This document shows, in pieces, positions 44,791-53,849 of a stretch of DNA of 64,000 bases. Position numbers and translations under genes: made by a program. Positions within the stretch are counted from its first letter, which is position 1; the number at the start of each line of letters is the position of its first letter. A model generated the notes under the pieces. It was not told the DNA's origin, did no database searches, and worked only from the letters and a program-made list of their open reading frames with translations. Source of the DNA: Hydrogenophaga sp. IBVHS2 (GTDB lineage: Bacteria > Pseudomonadota > Gammaproteobacteria > Burkholderiales > Burkholderiaceae_C); the NCBI RefSeq assembly GCF_002127215.1, contig NZ_NFUT01000005.1, forward strand, positions 124,001 through 188,000, in the 5' to 3' direction.

Positions 44791-46275
44791 TCAGGACAAG
44801 GGCAGGCCGTGGGTGGCCAGCGCACCGATCAGGCCCATGCCCAGCAGGGTCAGCCAGCTGAAGCGGTCGCGCAGCGCGAACTGCAGCGGGTCTTCGCCGA
44901 CCAGCTCGCGCCGGCCGGTCTTGAGCCAGATGCGCATGAGCCACAGCAGCAGCAGCGGTGCGGCCGCCCACAGCCAGTCCGGGTGGGCGTAGAGCGCGCG
45001 GCTGTTCTGGCTGTCGATGTAGAGTGCCAGCACCAGCACCGCCAGGAAGCCGGCCGACAGCCCCATGGTGCGCAGCGAGGGCAGGTCGCCCGCCTGGTAG
45101 CCCCGGCCGGGGGCCAGGGTGGTGTCCTCGTCCACCAGTTCTTCCAGTTCGGCGCAGCGCTTGACCAGCGCCAGGCTCAGGAACAGGAAGATGGAGATGG
45201 CCAGCAGCCAGTTCGACAGATCGACCCCGGTGGCCACCGCGCCGGCCCCGATGCGCAGGGTGTAGAGGCCCGAGAGGACCAGCACGTCGATCAGCGCCAG
45301 CCGCTTGAGCCGCACCGAATAGGCCAGGGTGGTCACGGTGTAGAGCAGCAGCAGCGCGGCAAAGCCGGCCGACACGCCGATGGCCAGCACGAAGGCCGCC
45401 CCCAGCATCAGCAGCCCGAGCGCCACCGCGCTGGCAATGCCCATGCGGCCGGCCGCCAGCGGGCGGTGGCGCTTGATCCGGTGCACCCGGTCGCTGGGCA
45501 GATCGAGCAGGTCGTTGACCAGGTAGGTGGCCGAGGCGCACAGGCCGAACGCCACGAAGGCCAGCAGTGCCTGCAGCCAGGCCTGGGGCTCGGCCGAATG
45601 GGCGGCCAGCAGCGGCACGAACAGCAGGGCGTTCTTGGCCCACTGCTTGAGGCGGATCGCCTTGAGCAGCGTGCCCAGGGTGAGGGGTTCGCGCGGGAAC
45701 ACGCGGGCCTGGGGATGGTCGGCGCGCAGCGCCTGCAGCACGTTGGCCGGCGCATTCACCGCCCAGGCCTCGGCCGCGCCGTCCCACACCGGCAGGTCGT
45801 CGCGGCTGTTGCCCGCATAGGCCCAGCGCTTGAAACCCAAGCTGAGTGCATGGCCTTCGATGGCCTGGCGCTTGGCGGCCCGGCTCAGGTTGGGGCCGCC
45901 GGCTTCGGTGCCCAGCACGGCGTCGAAGCAGCCCAGGTGGTCGGCCACGGCCTGCACGGTACGGATGTCGGAGGCGCTGGCCAGCACCACGGTACGGCCG
46001 CGTGCCCTTTCCTGCCGCAGGACCGCGATCAGGTCGTCGCGCCAGGGCAGCGTGGCCGGCTCGGGCCGTACCCGGTCAGCGATCCGCTGCTTGAGGGCGG
46101 CCTTGCCGCCGGCCAGCCACAGCGGCAGCCGCAGCAGGTCCAGCGGGGCCTGCCGCGCCAGGCGCATGACCGACTCGTGCAGCGTGTCGCTGGGCGTGAG
46201 GGTGCCGTCCAGATCCACATAGAGCGGCAGCAGGTCGGCAGGGGGGGCGGCAGAAGGGGGGGCGGATGCGGTCAA
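44791..46275 (-). CDS. HAD phosphatase fused to UbiA prenyltransferase (DPPR-synthase-like)
   Basis: This 494-aa fusion has a HAD domain in residues 1-200 (DLDGTLTPSD at 21-30, ASASD, GNSRDDLPVWDGA). Residues 205-494 are a UbiA-type membrane enzyme with eight or nine helices and the first Asp motif NDLLDLPSDRVHRIKRHRPLA at N254, close to decaprenyl-phosphate phosphoribosyltransferases. Those enzymes put 5-phosphoribose on polyprenyl phosphate. The fused HAD could then remove the 5-phosphate, giving polyprenyl-phosphoribose in one polypeptide. This ordering is inferred. Confidence 0.85.
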   Translation of the reverse strand: MTASAPPSAAPPADLLPLYVDLDGTLTPSDTLHESVMRLARQAPLDLLRLPLWLAGGKAALKQRIADRVRPEPATLPWRDDLIAVLRQERARGRTVVLASASDIRTVQAVADHLGCFDAVLGTEAGGPNLSRAAKRQAIEGHALSLGFKRWAYAGNSRDDLPVWDGAAEAWAVNAPANVLQALRADHPQARVFPREPLTLGTLLKAIRLKQWAKNALLFVPLLAAHSAEPQAWLQALLAFVAFGLCASATYLVNDLLDLPSDRVHRIKRHRPLAAGRMGIASAVALGLLMLGAAFVLAIGVSAGFAALLLLYTVTTLAYSVRLKRLALIDVLVLSGLYTLRIGAGAVATGVDLSNWLLAISIFLFLSLALVKRCAELEELVDEDTTLAPGRGYQAGDLPSLRTMGLSAGFLAVLVLALYIDSQNSRALYAHPDWLWAAAPLLLLWLMRIWLKTGRRELVGEDPLQFALRDRFSWLTLLGMGLIGALATHGLPLS

Positions 46276-46330
46276 TCGGGCGGTCCGTCGGAGGGTGCCG
46301 CGATTTTAGGCGGCCGCCCCCGGGCGGCGG

Positions 46331-46954
46331 TCACAGGCCGAGCCAGGGCCGCACGCGGTCCAGGCCGCTGTTCAGCAGGTCCAGCGCCACATGGCCCAGC
46401 GAGGCGGTGTAGGCCAGGGCGGCCACACCCACCACGCCCGAGGCCAGCAGGGCCAGGCCGTCGCGCGCCATCCAGCCCAGGCTCAGCAGGATCAGGCTGA
46501 TGCTGGGCAGCACGTTGCCGAAAGGCAGCGGCAGGAAGATGACACCCGCCATCAGCACGATCCAGCCGCTCCACAGCGCCCGGGTGGCGCCGTGGCTCCA
46601 CACCGCCCAGCGCGGGCGCAGCCAGCGGTGGGCGCGTTCGTAGGTCCAGGCCAGGCCGTGCAGGCAGCGCCGGGTCCAGGTTTCGTTGAGGGTGAGGTCG
46701 CCCACGCGGCGGGGCAGGGGGAATTCGTCGTGCCCGCGCAGCCAGGCCCAGGCCAGGGCCACGATGGCAAAGCTCAGCACGGTGCCGGCGCCGGCAATGG
46801 GGATGACGGTGAGCGCCGACATCAGCATCAGCAGCACGGCGGTGGAGGCGTCGCCGTGCAGCTGCACCAGCTCGCGCACATTGAGCTTCAGGTCGGGCGA
46901 CTGCGCGTGTTGATCGGCGGCTGCGCGCAGCCGGCGCGCCAGGGGCTCGCTCAT
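46331..46954 (-). CDS. ExoD-family membrane protein
   Basis: This 207-aa protein matches ExoD: the N-terminal helix (LNVRELVQLHGDASTAVLLMLMSALTVIPIAGAGTVLSF) followed by loops with charged helices and the closing hydrophobic VIFLPLPFGNVLPSISLILLSLGWMARDGLALL. ExoD proteins affect exopolysaccharide synthesis. ATG 46954 overlaps the upstream gene's stop (ATGA). It stands 55 bp before the HAD-UbiA gene on the same strand. Confidence 0.85.
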   Translation of the reverse strand: MSEPLARRLRAAADQHAQSPDLKLNVRELVQLHGDASTAVLLMLMSALTVIPIAGAGTVLSFAIVALAWAWLRGHDEFPLPRRVGDLTLNETWTRRCLHGLAWTYERAHRWLRPRWAVWSHGATRALWSGWIVLMAGVIFLPLPFGNVLPSISLILLSLGWMARDGLALLASGVVGVAALAYTASLGHVALDLLNSGLDRVRPWLGL

Positions 46955-47334
46955 GCCGGGCGCGGCTGCGACACCCGGCCGGCGAGCCAGTGCAGCCCGC
47001 CGCAGACCACCAGCAGCGTCACCAGGCCGATGCCCCAGCCCAGCCACACCAGGGCGCTGATCCAGCCGCCTAGGCCGTCAATGGAGGGCAGCACCTGCGA
47101 GAGCCACTGCACCAGGTCCAGCCACATGAGCTGCAGCCCCTGCACCCAGGCCGGGTCGATCCACAGTGCAGCCCAGGCCGGGATCGGCCACTGGCCGATG
47201 GTGGTGGCCGCCTGCGTGGCCTCACCCGAGGCCACAGCCCCGATCAGCCATTGCGCCAGCCCGGCCGACAGGGCGGCCAGTCCGGTCCAGATCAGCGCCA
47301 GCAGCGCAAAGGCGGCCCAGATCAGGGTCTTCAT
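46951..47334 (-). CDS. Hypothetical membrane protein (127 aa)
   Basis: It has two hydrophobic segments: an N-terminal one (LIWAAFALLALIWTGLAALSAGLAQWLIGAVA) and a C-terminal one (GLGGWISALVWLGWGIGLVTLLVVCGGLHWLAG). Between them lies a Trp/Leu-rich loop. It starts 16 bp after the cysA stop and overlaps exoD by 4 bp, so it could be read through from the sulfate operon. Family unknown. Confidence 0.7.
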   Translation of the reverse strand: MKTLIWAAFALLALIWTGLAALSAGLAQWLIGAVASGEATQAATTIGQWPIPAWAALWIDPAWVQGLQLMWLDLVQWLSQVLPSIDGLGGWISALVWLGWGIGLVTLLVVCGGLHWLAGRVSQPRPA

Positions 47335-47350
47335 GCGGTTCCTCCGTGGT

Positions 47351-48358
47351 TCATGCCTCCACAGACTGCGATTGCAGGGCAGAGTTCCTCGGACTCACCA
47401 GCACCGCATCGCCTTCGCGCAGGCCGAGCTGGTGGAAGGCGGCCGTGGCCAGCCGGGCTTCGATGAGTTCGCGCTCGCCGTGCGAGGGCTCCAGCTCCAG
47501 GCGCACCACCGGGTCGAGCACCAAGGCGCGGCGCAGCGTGGCGGTGACCGCACCGGCCGGCACCGGCTGGCCGGGCAGCAGGCGCTGCACCTGCAGCTCG
47601 TGCGGGCGCAGCGGCCGGGTGCCGTCGCCCACCAGGGGCACGCCGCCCAGGAAGCTGGCCACGAACGGGGTGGCCGGGTGCTCCCACACCTCGCGCGGGC
47701 TGCCCACCTGTTCGATGCGGCCGTGGTTCATGAGCACCACGCGGTCGGCCACTTCCAGGGCTTCTTCCTGGTCGTGGGTCACGAAGATGCTGGTCACGTG
47801 CAGTTCGTCGTGCAGGCGGCGCAGCCAGCGGCGCAGTTCCTTGCGCACCTGGGCGTCCAGCGCACCGAAGGGCTCGTCGAGCAGCAGCACCTGCGGCTCC
47901 ACCGCCAGGGCGCGGGCCAGGGCGATGCGCTGGCGCTGGCCACCCGAGAGCTGCGAGGGATAGCGGTCGGCCAGCCAGTCCAGCTGCACCAGACTGAGGA
48001 GTTCGTGCACCTTGGCCTGGATCTGCTTCTCGCTCGGGCGCTCGCGGCGCGGCTTGACCCGCAGGCCGAAGGCCACGTTGTCGGCCACGGTCATGTGGCG
48101 GAACAGCGCGTAGTGCTGGAACACGAAGCCCACGCCGCGCTCGCGCACATGCTTGTCGGTGGCGTCCTCGCCGCTGAACAGGATGCTGCCGGCGTCGGCC
48201 GTCTCCAGGCCGGCGATGATGCGCAGCAGCGTGGTCTTGCCGCAGCCCGAGGGGCCGAGCAGGGCCAGCAGCTCGCCCGAGCCGATGTCCAGGTGGATGT
48301 CGTTCAGCGCATGGAAGGTGCCGAAATGCTTGGAGATGTTCTGGATGGCGATGCTCAT
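47351..48358 (-). CDS. cysA: Sulfate/thiosulfate ABC transporter ATPase CysA
   Basis: This 335-aa ATPase has Walker [13 protein letters not shown]-loop [14 protein letters not shown], signature [15 protein letters not shown] and Walker [14 protein letters not shown]-terminal TOBE-like regulatory domain includes [11 protein letters not shown]. It overlaps cysW by ATGA and completes the sbp-cysT-cysW-cysA operon that imports sulfate. Confidence 0.96.
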   Translation of the reverse strand: MSIAIQNISKHFGTFHALNDIHLDIGSGELLALLGPSGCGKTTLLRIIAGLETADAGSILFSGEDATDKHVRERGVGFVFQHYALFRHMTVADNVAFGLRVKPRRERPSEKQIQAKVHELLSLVQLDWLADRYPSQLSGGQRQRIALARALAVEPQVLLLDEPFGALDAQVRKELRRWLRRLHDELHVTSIFVTHDQEEALEVADRVVLMNHGRIEQVGSPREVWEHPATPFVASFLGGVPLVGDGTRPLRPHELQVQRLLPGQPVPAGAVTATLRRALVLDPVVRLELEPSHGERELIEARLATAAFHQLGLREGDAVLVSPRNSALQSQSVEA

Positions 48359-49242
48359 GACGCTTCCTTCAGGATCAGGGTGGCCGGCGCCGGACGCTCC
48401 GGCGGCAGCTCGGCGGCGGCGCGCATCTCGCGCTCATGACGCCATTCGATGACGCTCTTGATGACCAGGGTGACGATGGCCAGCAGGGCCAGCAGCGAGG
48501 CCACGGCAAAGGCCGCCACCGACTGGTATTCGTTGTAGAGGACCTCCACGTGCAGCGGCATGGTGTTGGTCTGGCCGCGGATGTGGCCCGAGACCACCGA
48601 CACCGCGCCGAACTCGCCCATGGCGCGCGCATTGCACAGGATCACGCCGTACAGCAGGCCCCATTTGATGTTGGGCAGGGTGACGAACCAGAAGGTCTGC
48701 CAGCCGGTGGCGCCCAGCACCTGGGCCGCCTGCTCTTCCTCGTTGCCCTGGGCCTGCATCAACGGGATGAGTTCGCGCGCGATGAAGGGGAAGGTCACGA
48801 AGGTGGTGGCCAGGATGATGCCGGGCACCGCAAAGATGATCTTGATGTCGTGTGCCGCCAGCCACGGGCCGAGCCAGCCCTGGGCGCCGAATACCAGCAC
48901 ATAGATCAGGCCCGCCACCACCGGCGAGACCGAGAACGGCAGGTCGATCAGCGTGGTCAGGAAGGCCTTGCCCCGGAAGTCGAACTTGGCAATCGCCCAG
49001 GCCGCGGCCACGCCGAAGACCAGGTTCAGCGGCACCGCCACGGCGGCGGTGATGAGGGTCAGGCGGATGGCGGCCCAGGCGTCGGGTTCCTTGAGCGCTT
49101 CCAGGTAGGCGTCCCAGCCCTTGCGCAGCGCCTCGGTGAACACGGCGGCCAGCGGCAGCACCAGGAACAGCGCCATGAAGCCCAGGGCGAGTGCCACCAG
49201 GGTGATGCGAACCGCGCGCGATTCGGTGGTCTTGATGCTCAT
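48355..49242 (-). CDS. cysW: Sulfate ABC transporter permease CysW
   Basis: This 295-aa inner-membrane permease has six helices and the EAA loop [32 protein letters not shown] 49242 ([11 protein letters not shown]) overlaps the cysT stop by 4 bp; the longer upstream frame is the cysT shadow. It pairs with CysT to form the sulfate channel. Confidence 0.95.
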   Translation of the reverse strand: MSIKTTESRAVRITLVALALGFMALFLVLPLAAVFTEALRKGWDAYLEALKEPDAWAAIRLTLITAAVAVPLNLVFGVAAAWAIAKFDFRGKAFLTTLIDLPFSVSPVVAGLIYVLVFGAQGWLGPWLAAHDIKIIFAVPGIILATTFVTFPFIARELIPLMQAQGNEEEQAAQVLGATGWQTFWFVTLPNIKWGLLYGVILCNARAMGEFGAVSVVSGHIRGQTNTMPLHVEVLYNEYQSVAAFAVASLLALLAIVTLVIKSVIEWRHEREMRAAAELPPERPAPATLILKEAS

Positions 49243-50120
49243 GCCGAGGCTCCCGAGCGGCGGCGCTGCCAGGCCTGCAGGCCGTTGATGATCAGCAGGA
49301 GGATGAAGGAGATGCCCAGCATGACGGTGGCCACGGCGGTGGCGCCGGCGTAGTCGTACTGCTCGAGCTTGCCGATGATGATCAGCGGCGTGATCTCGGA
49401 CACCATGGGCACGTTGCCGGCAATGAAGATCACCGAGCCGTATTCGCCGACGGCGCGCGCAAAGGCCATGGCGAAGCCGGTCAGCAGGGCCGGGCCGATG
49501 GTGGGCAGGATGACGCGGGCAAAGGTCTGCCAGCGGGTGGCACCCAGGCACATGGCGGCCTCTTCCAGCTCTTTCTCGGCGTCTTCGAGCACCGGCTGCA
49601 CCGTGCGCACCACGAAGGGCAGGCCGATGAAGATGAGGGCGATCACCACGCCGGCCGGCTGGAAGGCCAGCTGGATGCCCAGCGGCTCCAGGTACTGGCC
49701 GATCCAGCCGTTGCCGGCCAGCAGCGCGGTCAGCGAGATGCCGGCCACGGCGGTGGGCAGGGCGAACGGCAGGTCCACCAGGGCGTCGGCGATCTTCTTG
49801 CCCGGGAACTCGTAGCGCACCAGCACCCATGCCACCAGCAGGCCGGCGAACACATTGACCACGGCGGCGATCAGCGAGGCGCCGAAGGTCAGCCGGTACG
49901 AGGCCATCACGCGCGGCGAGGTGACAGCTTCCACGAACTGCACCCAGGTCAGCGAGAAGGTCTTGAACAGCAGGGCCGACAGGGGAATCAGCACGATCAG
50001 GAACAGGTAGAACAGCGTATACCCGAGCGTGAGGTGGAAGCCCGGCAGCACGCGCCGCGTGGCGCGCGTGGACGGCCTCGGGGCTGCAGCCGGCGTGGCC
50101 AGCGTGGTGGAGGCGCTCAT
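49239..50120 (-). CDS. cysT: Sulfate ABC transporter permease CysT
   Basis: This 293-aa permease has six helices and the EAA loop [34 protein letters not shown]. The 25-residue N-terminal leader is Ala/Thr-rich. It starts 7 bp after the sbp stop, forming one operon. Confidence 0.95.
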   Translation of the reverse strand: MSASTTLATPAAAPRPSTRATRRVLPGFHLTLGYTLFYLFLIVLIPLSALLFKTFSLTWVQFVEAVTSPRVMASYRLTFGASLIAAVVNVFAGLLVAWVLVRYEFPGKKIADALVDLPFALPTAVAGISLTALLAGNGWIGQYLEPLGIQLAFQPAGVVIALIFIGLPFVVRTVQPVLEDAEKELEEAAMCLGATRWQTFARVILPTIGPALLTGFAMAFARAVGEYGSVIFIAGNVPMVSEITPLIIIGKLEQYDYAGATAVATVMLGISFILLLIINGLQAWQRRRSGASA

Positions 50121-50127
50121 GACGGGC

Positions 50128-51123
50128 TCAGCGGTTCGTGTAGAGGGCGTCGAACTTGCCGCCGTCGTTGAAGTGCACCTTCTGCGCTTCGGCCAGCGAA
50201 CCGAAGTACTGCTCCACGGTGAACAGCTTGATCGGCTTGAAGGCGCTGGCGTACTTTTTCAGCACCGCCTCGTTGCGCGGGCGGATGTTGTGTTTGGCCG
50301 CGATTTCCTGGCCTTCCGGGCTGTAGAGGTAGTCCAGGTAGGCCTTGGCCAGGGCGCCGCTGCCCTTCTTGGCGGCGGTGCGCTCGACCACGGCGACCGG
50401 GTTCTCGGCCACGATGCTGGCGCTGGGGTGCACCGCATCCACCTTGCCGGCGCCGAACTCGCGGTCGACCGACACCACCTCGGACTCGAAGGTCACCAGC
50501 ACGTCGCCGATGTTGCGCTGCAGGAAGACGCCGGTGGCATCACGACCACCCCGGGCCAGCACCGGCACGTTCTTGTAGAGCTTGCTCACGAACTCGGCGG
50601 CCTGCTCGTCGGTGCCACCGGTGCTGCGCACATAGCCCCAGGCGGCTAGGTAGGCCATGCGGCCGTTGCCGCCGGTCTTGGGGTTGACCACCACCACCTG
50701 CACACCGGGCTTGATCAGGTCGGGCCAGTCCTTGATGTTCTTGGGGTTGCCGTTGCGCACCAGGAACAGCATGGTGCTGGTGGTGGGCGCGGCGTTGTGG
50801 GGGAATTTCTGGCGCCAGTCCTTGGCCACCACGCCCTTGTCCGCCAGGAAATCGACGTCGGTGGTGGTGTTGAAGGTCACCACATCGGCTTCCAGGCCGT
50901 CGGCCACGGCGCGCGCCTGGGCGCTCGAGCCGGCGTGCGACTGGTTCAGCGTGATGTCCTGGCCGGTGGTCTTCTTGTGGTGGGCGGCGAAGGCGGCGTT
51001 GAAGTCCTTGTAGAACTCGCGGGACACGTCGTACGACACATTGAGCACGACGTTCTGGGCCTGTGTGATGCCGGCGATGCCGAAGGCCAGAGCGGCCAGG
51101 GTGGAGCGGAGGGCGGTGTTCAT
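50128..51123 (-). CDS. sbp: Sulfate-binding periplasmic protein (first copy)
   Basis: This 331-aa protein has a Sec signal (TLAALAFGIAGITQA). The mature core VVLNVSYDVSREFYKDFNAAFA and NQSHAGSSAQARAVADGLEADVVTFN are sulfate-binding signatures. It heads the cysTWA operon and has a CysB-like AT-rich box 68-95 bp upstream. A second paralogue lies at 58029-59069 with a differently ordered signal region. Confidence 0.95.
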   Translation of the reverse strand: MNTALRSTLAALAFGIAGITQAQNVVLNVSYDVSREFYKDFNAAFAAHHKKTTGQDITLNQSHAGSSAQARAVADGLEADVVTFNTTTDVDFLADKGVVAKDWRQKFPHNAAPTTSTMLFLVRNGNPKNIKDWPDLIKPGVQVVVVNPKTGGNGRMAYLAAWGYVRSTGGTDEQAAEFVSKLYKNVPVLARGGRDATGVFLQRNIGDVLVTFESEVVSVDREFGAGKVDAVHPSASIVAENPVAVVERTAAKKGSGALAKAYLDYLYSPEGQEIAAKHNIRPRNEAVLKKYASAFKPIKLFTVEQYFGSLAEAQKVHFNDGGKFDALYTNR

Positions 51124-51190
51124 GGTGGGCGTGGGTGAAAGGGGGCGGTTTCCGGGAGGCTGTGGATTCTGGGTGTGATGCTTCAGATCA

Positions 51191-51218
51191 CAAACGACAG
51201 TTTTCTTGTTTTCTTATG
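51191..51218 (-). promoter_or_regulatory. CysB-like box upstream of sbp (first copy)
   Basis: An AT-rich 28-nt tract in GC-rich DNA; plus strand ends TTGTTTTCTTATG. It shares 18 of 28 positions with the box before the second sbp (59142-59169). Confidence 0.5.
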
Positions 51219-51222
51219 ACGA

Positions 51223-51795
51223 TCAGGCATGAGAGGTTTCGGTCCGGGGCGGGGCAGGCAGCGGGGCCAGCAGCGACTGCAGCAGCCCCAGGCCCAGCGG
51301 CCAGGGGCCGTGACCCGACGCCACGTTGATGTGGCCGGCGTTGTTGAGCCGCACGAACTCGCTGCCCCAGGCGCGGGCATAGGCGCCGGCCAGCCGCACC
51401 GGGCAGTAGGGGTCGTTGCTGCTGGCCACCACCATGCTGCGGAAGGGCAGCGGCTGGTAGGGCACCGGCGCAAAGTCGGCCAGCACGCCCCGGCGCTCCG
51501 GGTCGGCGGGTGCCACCAGCAGCGCCCCGACGATGTGGCGCATGACCTCCGGCGGCAGGTGGGCGGTGGCGATGCAGCCCAGGCTGTGGGCCACCACCAC
51601 CACCGGCCCGCCGTCGTCGGCCGCCTGCGTGACGGTGCGGGCCAGCTCGGCCACCCAGGCGTCGCGCCGGGGCGTGACCCAGTCGTCCTGCTCGACCCGC
51701 CGGGCATGGGGCAGCTGGTCGGCCCACAGGCTCTGCCAGTGGCCGGGCCCGGAATTGCGCCAGCCGGGCACGATGACGATGGGGGTGGAACTCAT
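51223..51795 (-). CDS. Alpha/beta hydrolase of the RBBP9/YdeN family
   Basis: This 190-aa serine hydrolase has the nucleophile elbow VVAHSLGCIA, the N-terminal VPGWRNSGPGHWQSLW family motif and the catalytic His in NNAGHINVASGHGPWP. The acid is likely in SSNDPYCP. ATG 51795 is preferred; 51825 and 51837 are alternatives. It has its own CysB-like box just upstream, separate from the ssu terminator, so it may belong to the sulfur-limitation regulon. Confidence 0.85.
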   Translation of the reverse strand: MSSTPIVIVPGWRNSGPGHWQSLWADQLPHARRVEQDDWVTPRRDAWVAELARTVTQAADDGGPVVVVAHSLGCIATAHLPPEVMRHIVGALLVAPADPERRGVLADFAPVPYQPLPFRSMVVASSNDPYCPVRLAGAYARAWGSEFVRLNNAGHINVASGHGPWPLGLGLLQSLLAPLPAPPRTETSHA

Positions 51796-51829
51796 GGTCC
51801 GGCGATTGTGGAAAGGCGGGTTCATTTCC

Positions 51830-51857
51830 GGAACCAATACCTTTTTGTTTGTTAATA
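51830..51857 (-). promoter_or_regulatory. CysB-like box upstream of the hydrolase
   Basis: The plus-strand tract GGAAC(C)AATAC(C)TTTTTG-TTTG-TTAATA is 35 bp from the hydrolase ATG and matches the box at 59142-59169 in 22 of 28 positions. The two share GGAAC, AATAC and TTTTTG. Confidence 0.55.
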
Positions 51858-51882
51858 GCCCCGAGTTGTTAAGACGGCCCTG

Positions 51883-51920
51883 AAAAAAGGGGCTGACCCG
51901 CTTGCGCGACGGCCAGCCCC
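51883..51920 (-). terminator. Terminator of the ssu-mop operon
   Basis: On the minus strand, GGGGCTGGCC / GGTCAGCCCC arms enclose an 18-nt loop and are followed by six T. It lies 54 bp after the mop stop. Confidence 0.8.
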
Positions 51921-51973
51921 TGCAACGCCGCGGGAACGGCGGGAGACAACCCGGACAGGGTTCACATGAAGGG

Positions 51974-52189
51974 TCAGAGCTTGGCGATGGACACCTCGGT
52001 GGACTTCACCAGGGCCACCACCTCGCTGCCCACGGACAGGCCGAGGTCGTCGACCGATCGGGTGGTGATGACGGAAGTGACGATGCCCCAGGGCGTTTCG
52101 ACGTCGACTTCGGAGACGACATCGCCGCGGATGATTTCGCGCACACGGCCCTTGAACTGGTTGCGCACATTGATGGCTTGAATGGTCAT
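51974..52189 (-). CDS. Molybdopterin/molybdate-binding Mop protein (TOBE domain)
   Basis: This 71-aa molbindin-type protein (INVRNQFKGRVREIIRGDVVSEVDVETPWGIVTSVITTRSVDDLGLSVGSEVVALVKSTEVSIAKL in pattern) is one complete TOBE domain. Members store molybdate or tungstate in hexamers. AGGA precedes ATG 52189. It is the last gene of the ssu operon. No molybdenum enzyme is seen nearby, so its role in sulfonate use is unclear; molybdate-sulfate competition in uptake is one idea. Confidence 0.85.
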   Translation of the reverse strand: MTIQAINVRNQFKGRVREIIRGDVVSEVDVETPWGIVTSVITTRSVDDLGLSVGSEVVALVKSTEVSIAKL

Positions 52190-52221
52190 GGTGGTTCCTG
52201 ATGGGGAGGGGATGAAAAGGG

Positions 52222-53049
52222 TCAGATGGCCCAGCGCAGGGCATGGGCAGCGGCCGGCGGCCAGGAGGCGTCGGGCGTGGCCGGTTCGGCATCGGGCAGT
52301 TGCAGCACCCGGTCGAGGATGGTCTTTTCCAGCGCGGCAAAGGCGGGGTCGCCCTGCCGGCGCGGGCGCGGCAGGGCAATGCGCTGGTCCAGGGCGATGG
52401 CCCCGTCCTCGATCAGCAGCACCCGGTCGGCCAGGGCCACCGCTTCCTGCACGTCGTGGGTGACCAGCAGTGCGGTGAAGCCGTGCCGTTGCCACAGGCC
52501 TTCGATGAGCGCGTGCATCTCGATGCGGGTGAGCGCATCGAGGGCGCCCAGCGGCTCGTCCAGCAGCAGCAGGCGGGGCCGGTGCACCAGGGCGCGGGCC
52601 AGGGCCACGCGCTGGCGTTGCCCGCCGGAGAGGCGGGCCGGCCAGTCGCCGGTGCGGTCGCCCAGACCGACCTGGGCCAGCACGTCGCGGGCGCGCTCGC
52701 GCTCGGCGGCCGGCAGGCCCAGGGCCACGTTGTCCAGCACCCGGGCCCAGGGCAGCAACCGCGAGTCCTGGAACATGATGCGGGTGCTCTCGCGCAGGCC
52801 CTGCACCGGTGTGCCGTCGATCAGCAGCTCGCCGCTGCTGGGGCTGTCCAGCCCGGCCACCAGCCGCAGCAGCGTGCTCTTGCCGCAGCCGCTGCGGCCG
52901 ACGATGGCCACGAACTCGCCGGGCGCGATGTCGAGGTGGTTGTCGCGCAGCACCTCGCGCGGGCCGAAGCGCTTGCTCAAGGCCCGCAGCGTCAGGCGCA
53001 CGCCGCCGGCCGCAGGAACCAGTTCGGTGGGGAGGTCATGGGGCTTCAT
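52222..53049 (-). CDS. ssuB: Aliphatic sulfonate ABC transporter ATPase SsuB
   Basis: This 275-aa ATPase has Walker [15 protein letters not shown]-loop [17 protein letters not shown], signature [15 protein letters not shown], Walker [12 protein letters not shown] and H-loop [13 protein letters not shown] is typical of the nitrate/sulfonate/taurine branch. It overlaps ssuC by ATGA. Confidence 0.95.
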   Translation of the reverse strand: MKPHDLPTELVPAAGGVRLTLRALSKRFGPREVLRDNHLDIAPGEFVAIVGRSGCGKSTLLRLVAGLDSPSSGELLIDGTPVQGLRESTRIMFQDSRLLPWARVLDNVALGLPAAERERARDVLAQVGLGDRTGDWPARLSGGQRQRVALARALVHRPRLLLLDEPLGALDALTRIEMHALIEGLWQRHGFTALLVTHDVQEAVALADRVLLIEDGAIALDQRIALPRPRRQGDPAFAALEKTILDRVLQLPDAEPATPDASWPPAAAHALRWAI

Positions 53050-53840
53050 GCCGCACCTCCGGCCACGCGCTGGTAACCCGGGTGCCAGCGCAGCCACCAG
53101 CGCTCCAGCGCACGGGCGAACACATCGGCCAGCTTGCCCAGCAGGGCGTACAGCAGGATGCCCACCAGCACCACGTCGGTCTGAAGGAACTCGCGGGCGT
53201 TCATGGTCAGGTAACCGATGCCGGCCTGGGCCGAGATGGTCTCGGCCACGATCAGGATCACCCACATCAGCCCGAGCGAGAACCGCAGCCCCACCAGGAT
53301 GGACGAGAGCGCCCCCGGCAGGATGATGCGGGTGTAGAGCCCCCAGCGCGAGAGCCCGTAGGTGCGGCCCATCTCGATCAGGCCCGGGTCCACATTGCGG
53401 ATGCCGTGGAAGGTGTTGAGGTAGATCGGGAAGAACACCGCCACCGAAATGAGGAACAGCTTGGCCGCCTCGTCGATGCCGAACCACAGGATCACCAGCG
53501 GGATGAGCGCCAGCGCCGGGATGTTGCGCACCATCTGGATGGTGGAGTCCAGCAGGGTTTCGGCGGTGCGCACCGAGCCGGTGAGCAGGCCCAGCAGCAG
53601 GCCCAGCCCGCCGCCGATGGCCAGGCCCAGCAAGGCCCGGCCGGCGCTCACCTGGACATGGGTCCAGAGTTCGCCGGAGGTGGCCAGGGCCGCCGCGGCG
53701 CGCAGCACGTCCCAGGGGGCCGGCAGCACACGGGACGAGAGCCAGCCGGTCTGGGCCGAGATCTGCCAGACCGCGATCAGACCCAGCGGCACCAGCCAGG
53801 GCAGCAGCCGCTGCAGGACGGCTTGGTAGGTACGGTTCAT
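53046..53840 (-). CDS. ssuC: Aliphatic sulfonate ABC transporter permease SsuC
   Basis: This 264-aa inner-membrane permease has six helices. The EAA loop is [30 protein letters not shown], with family [18 protein letters not shown] towards the C-terminus. It lies 9 bp after ssuD and is the membrane part of the sulfonate importer with SsuB and the two SsuA proteins. Confidence 0.95.
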   Translation of the reverse strand: MNRTYQAVLQRLLPWLVPLGLIAVWQISAQTGWLSSRVLPAPWDVLRAAAALATSGELWTHVQVSAGRALLGLAIGGGLGLLLGLLTGSVRTAETLLDSTIQMVRNIPALALIPLVILWFGIDEAAKLFLISVAVFFPIYLNTFHGIRNVDPGLIEMGRTYGLSRWGLYTRIILPGALSSILVGLRFSLGLMWVILIVAETISAQAGIGYLTMNAREFLQTDVVLVGILLYALLGKLADVFARALERWWLRWHPGYQRVAGGAA

Positions 53841-53849
53841 GCGGCCACC

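Noticed and set aside
44296-46500. 734-aa plus-strand open frame opposite the HAD-UbiA/EamA genes
   Set aside because: Gln/Gly/His/Ala-rich antisense translation; the opposite strand has three recognisable families.
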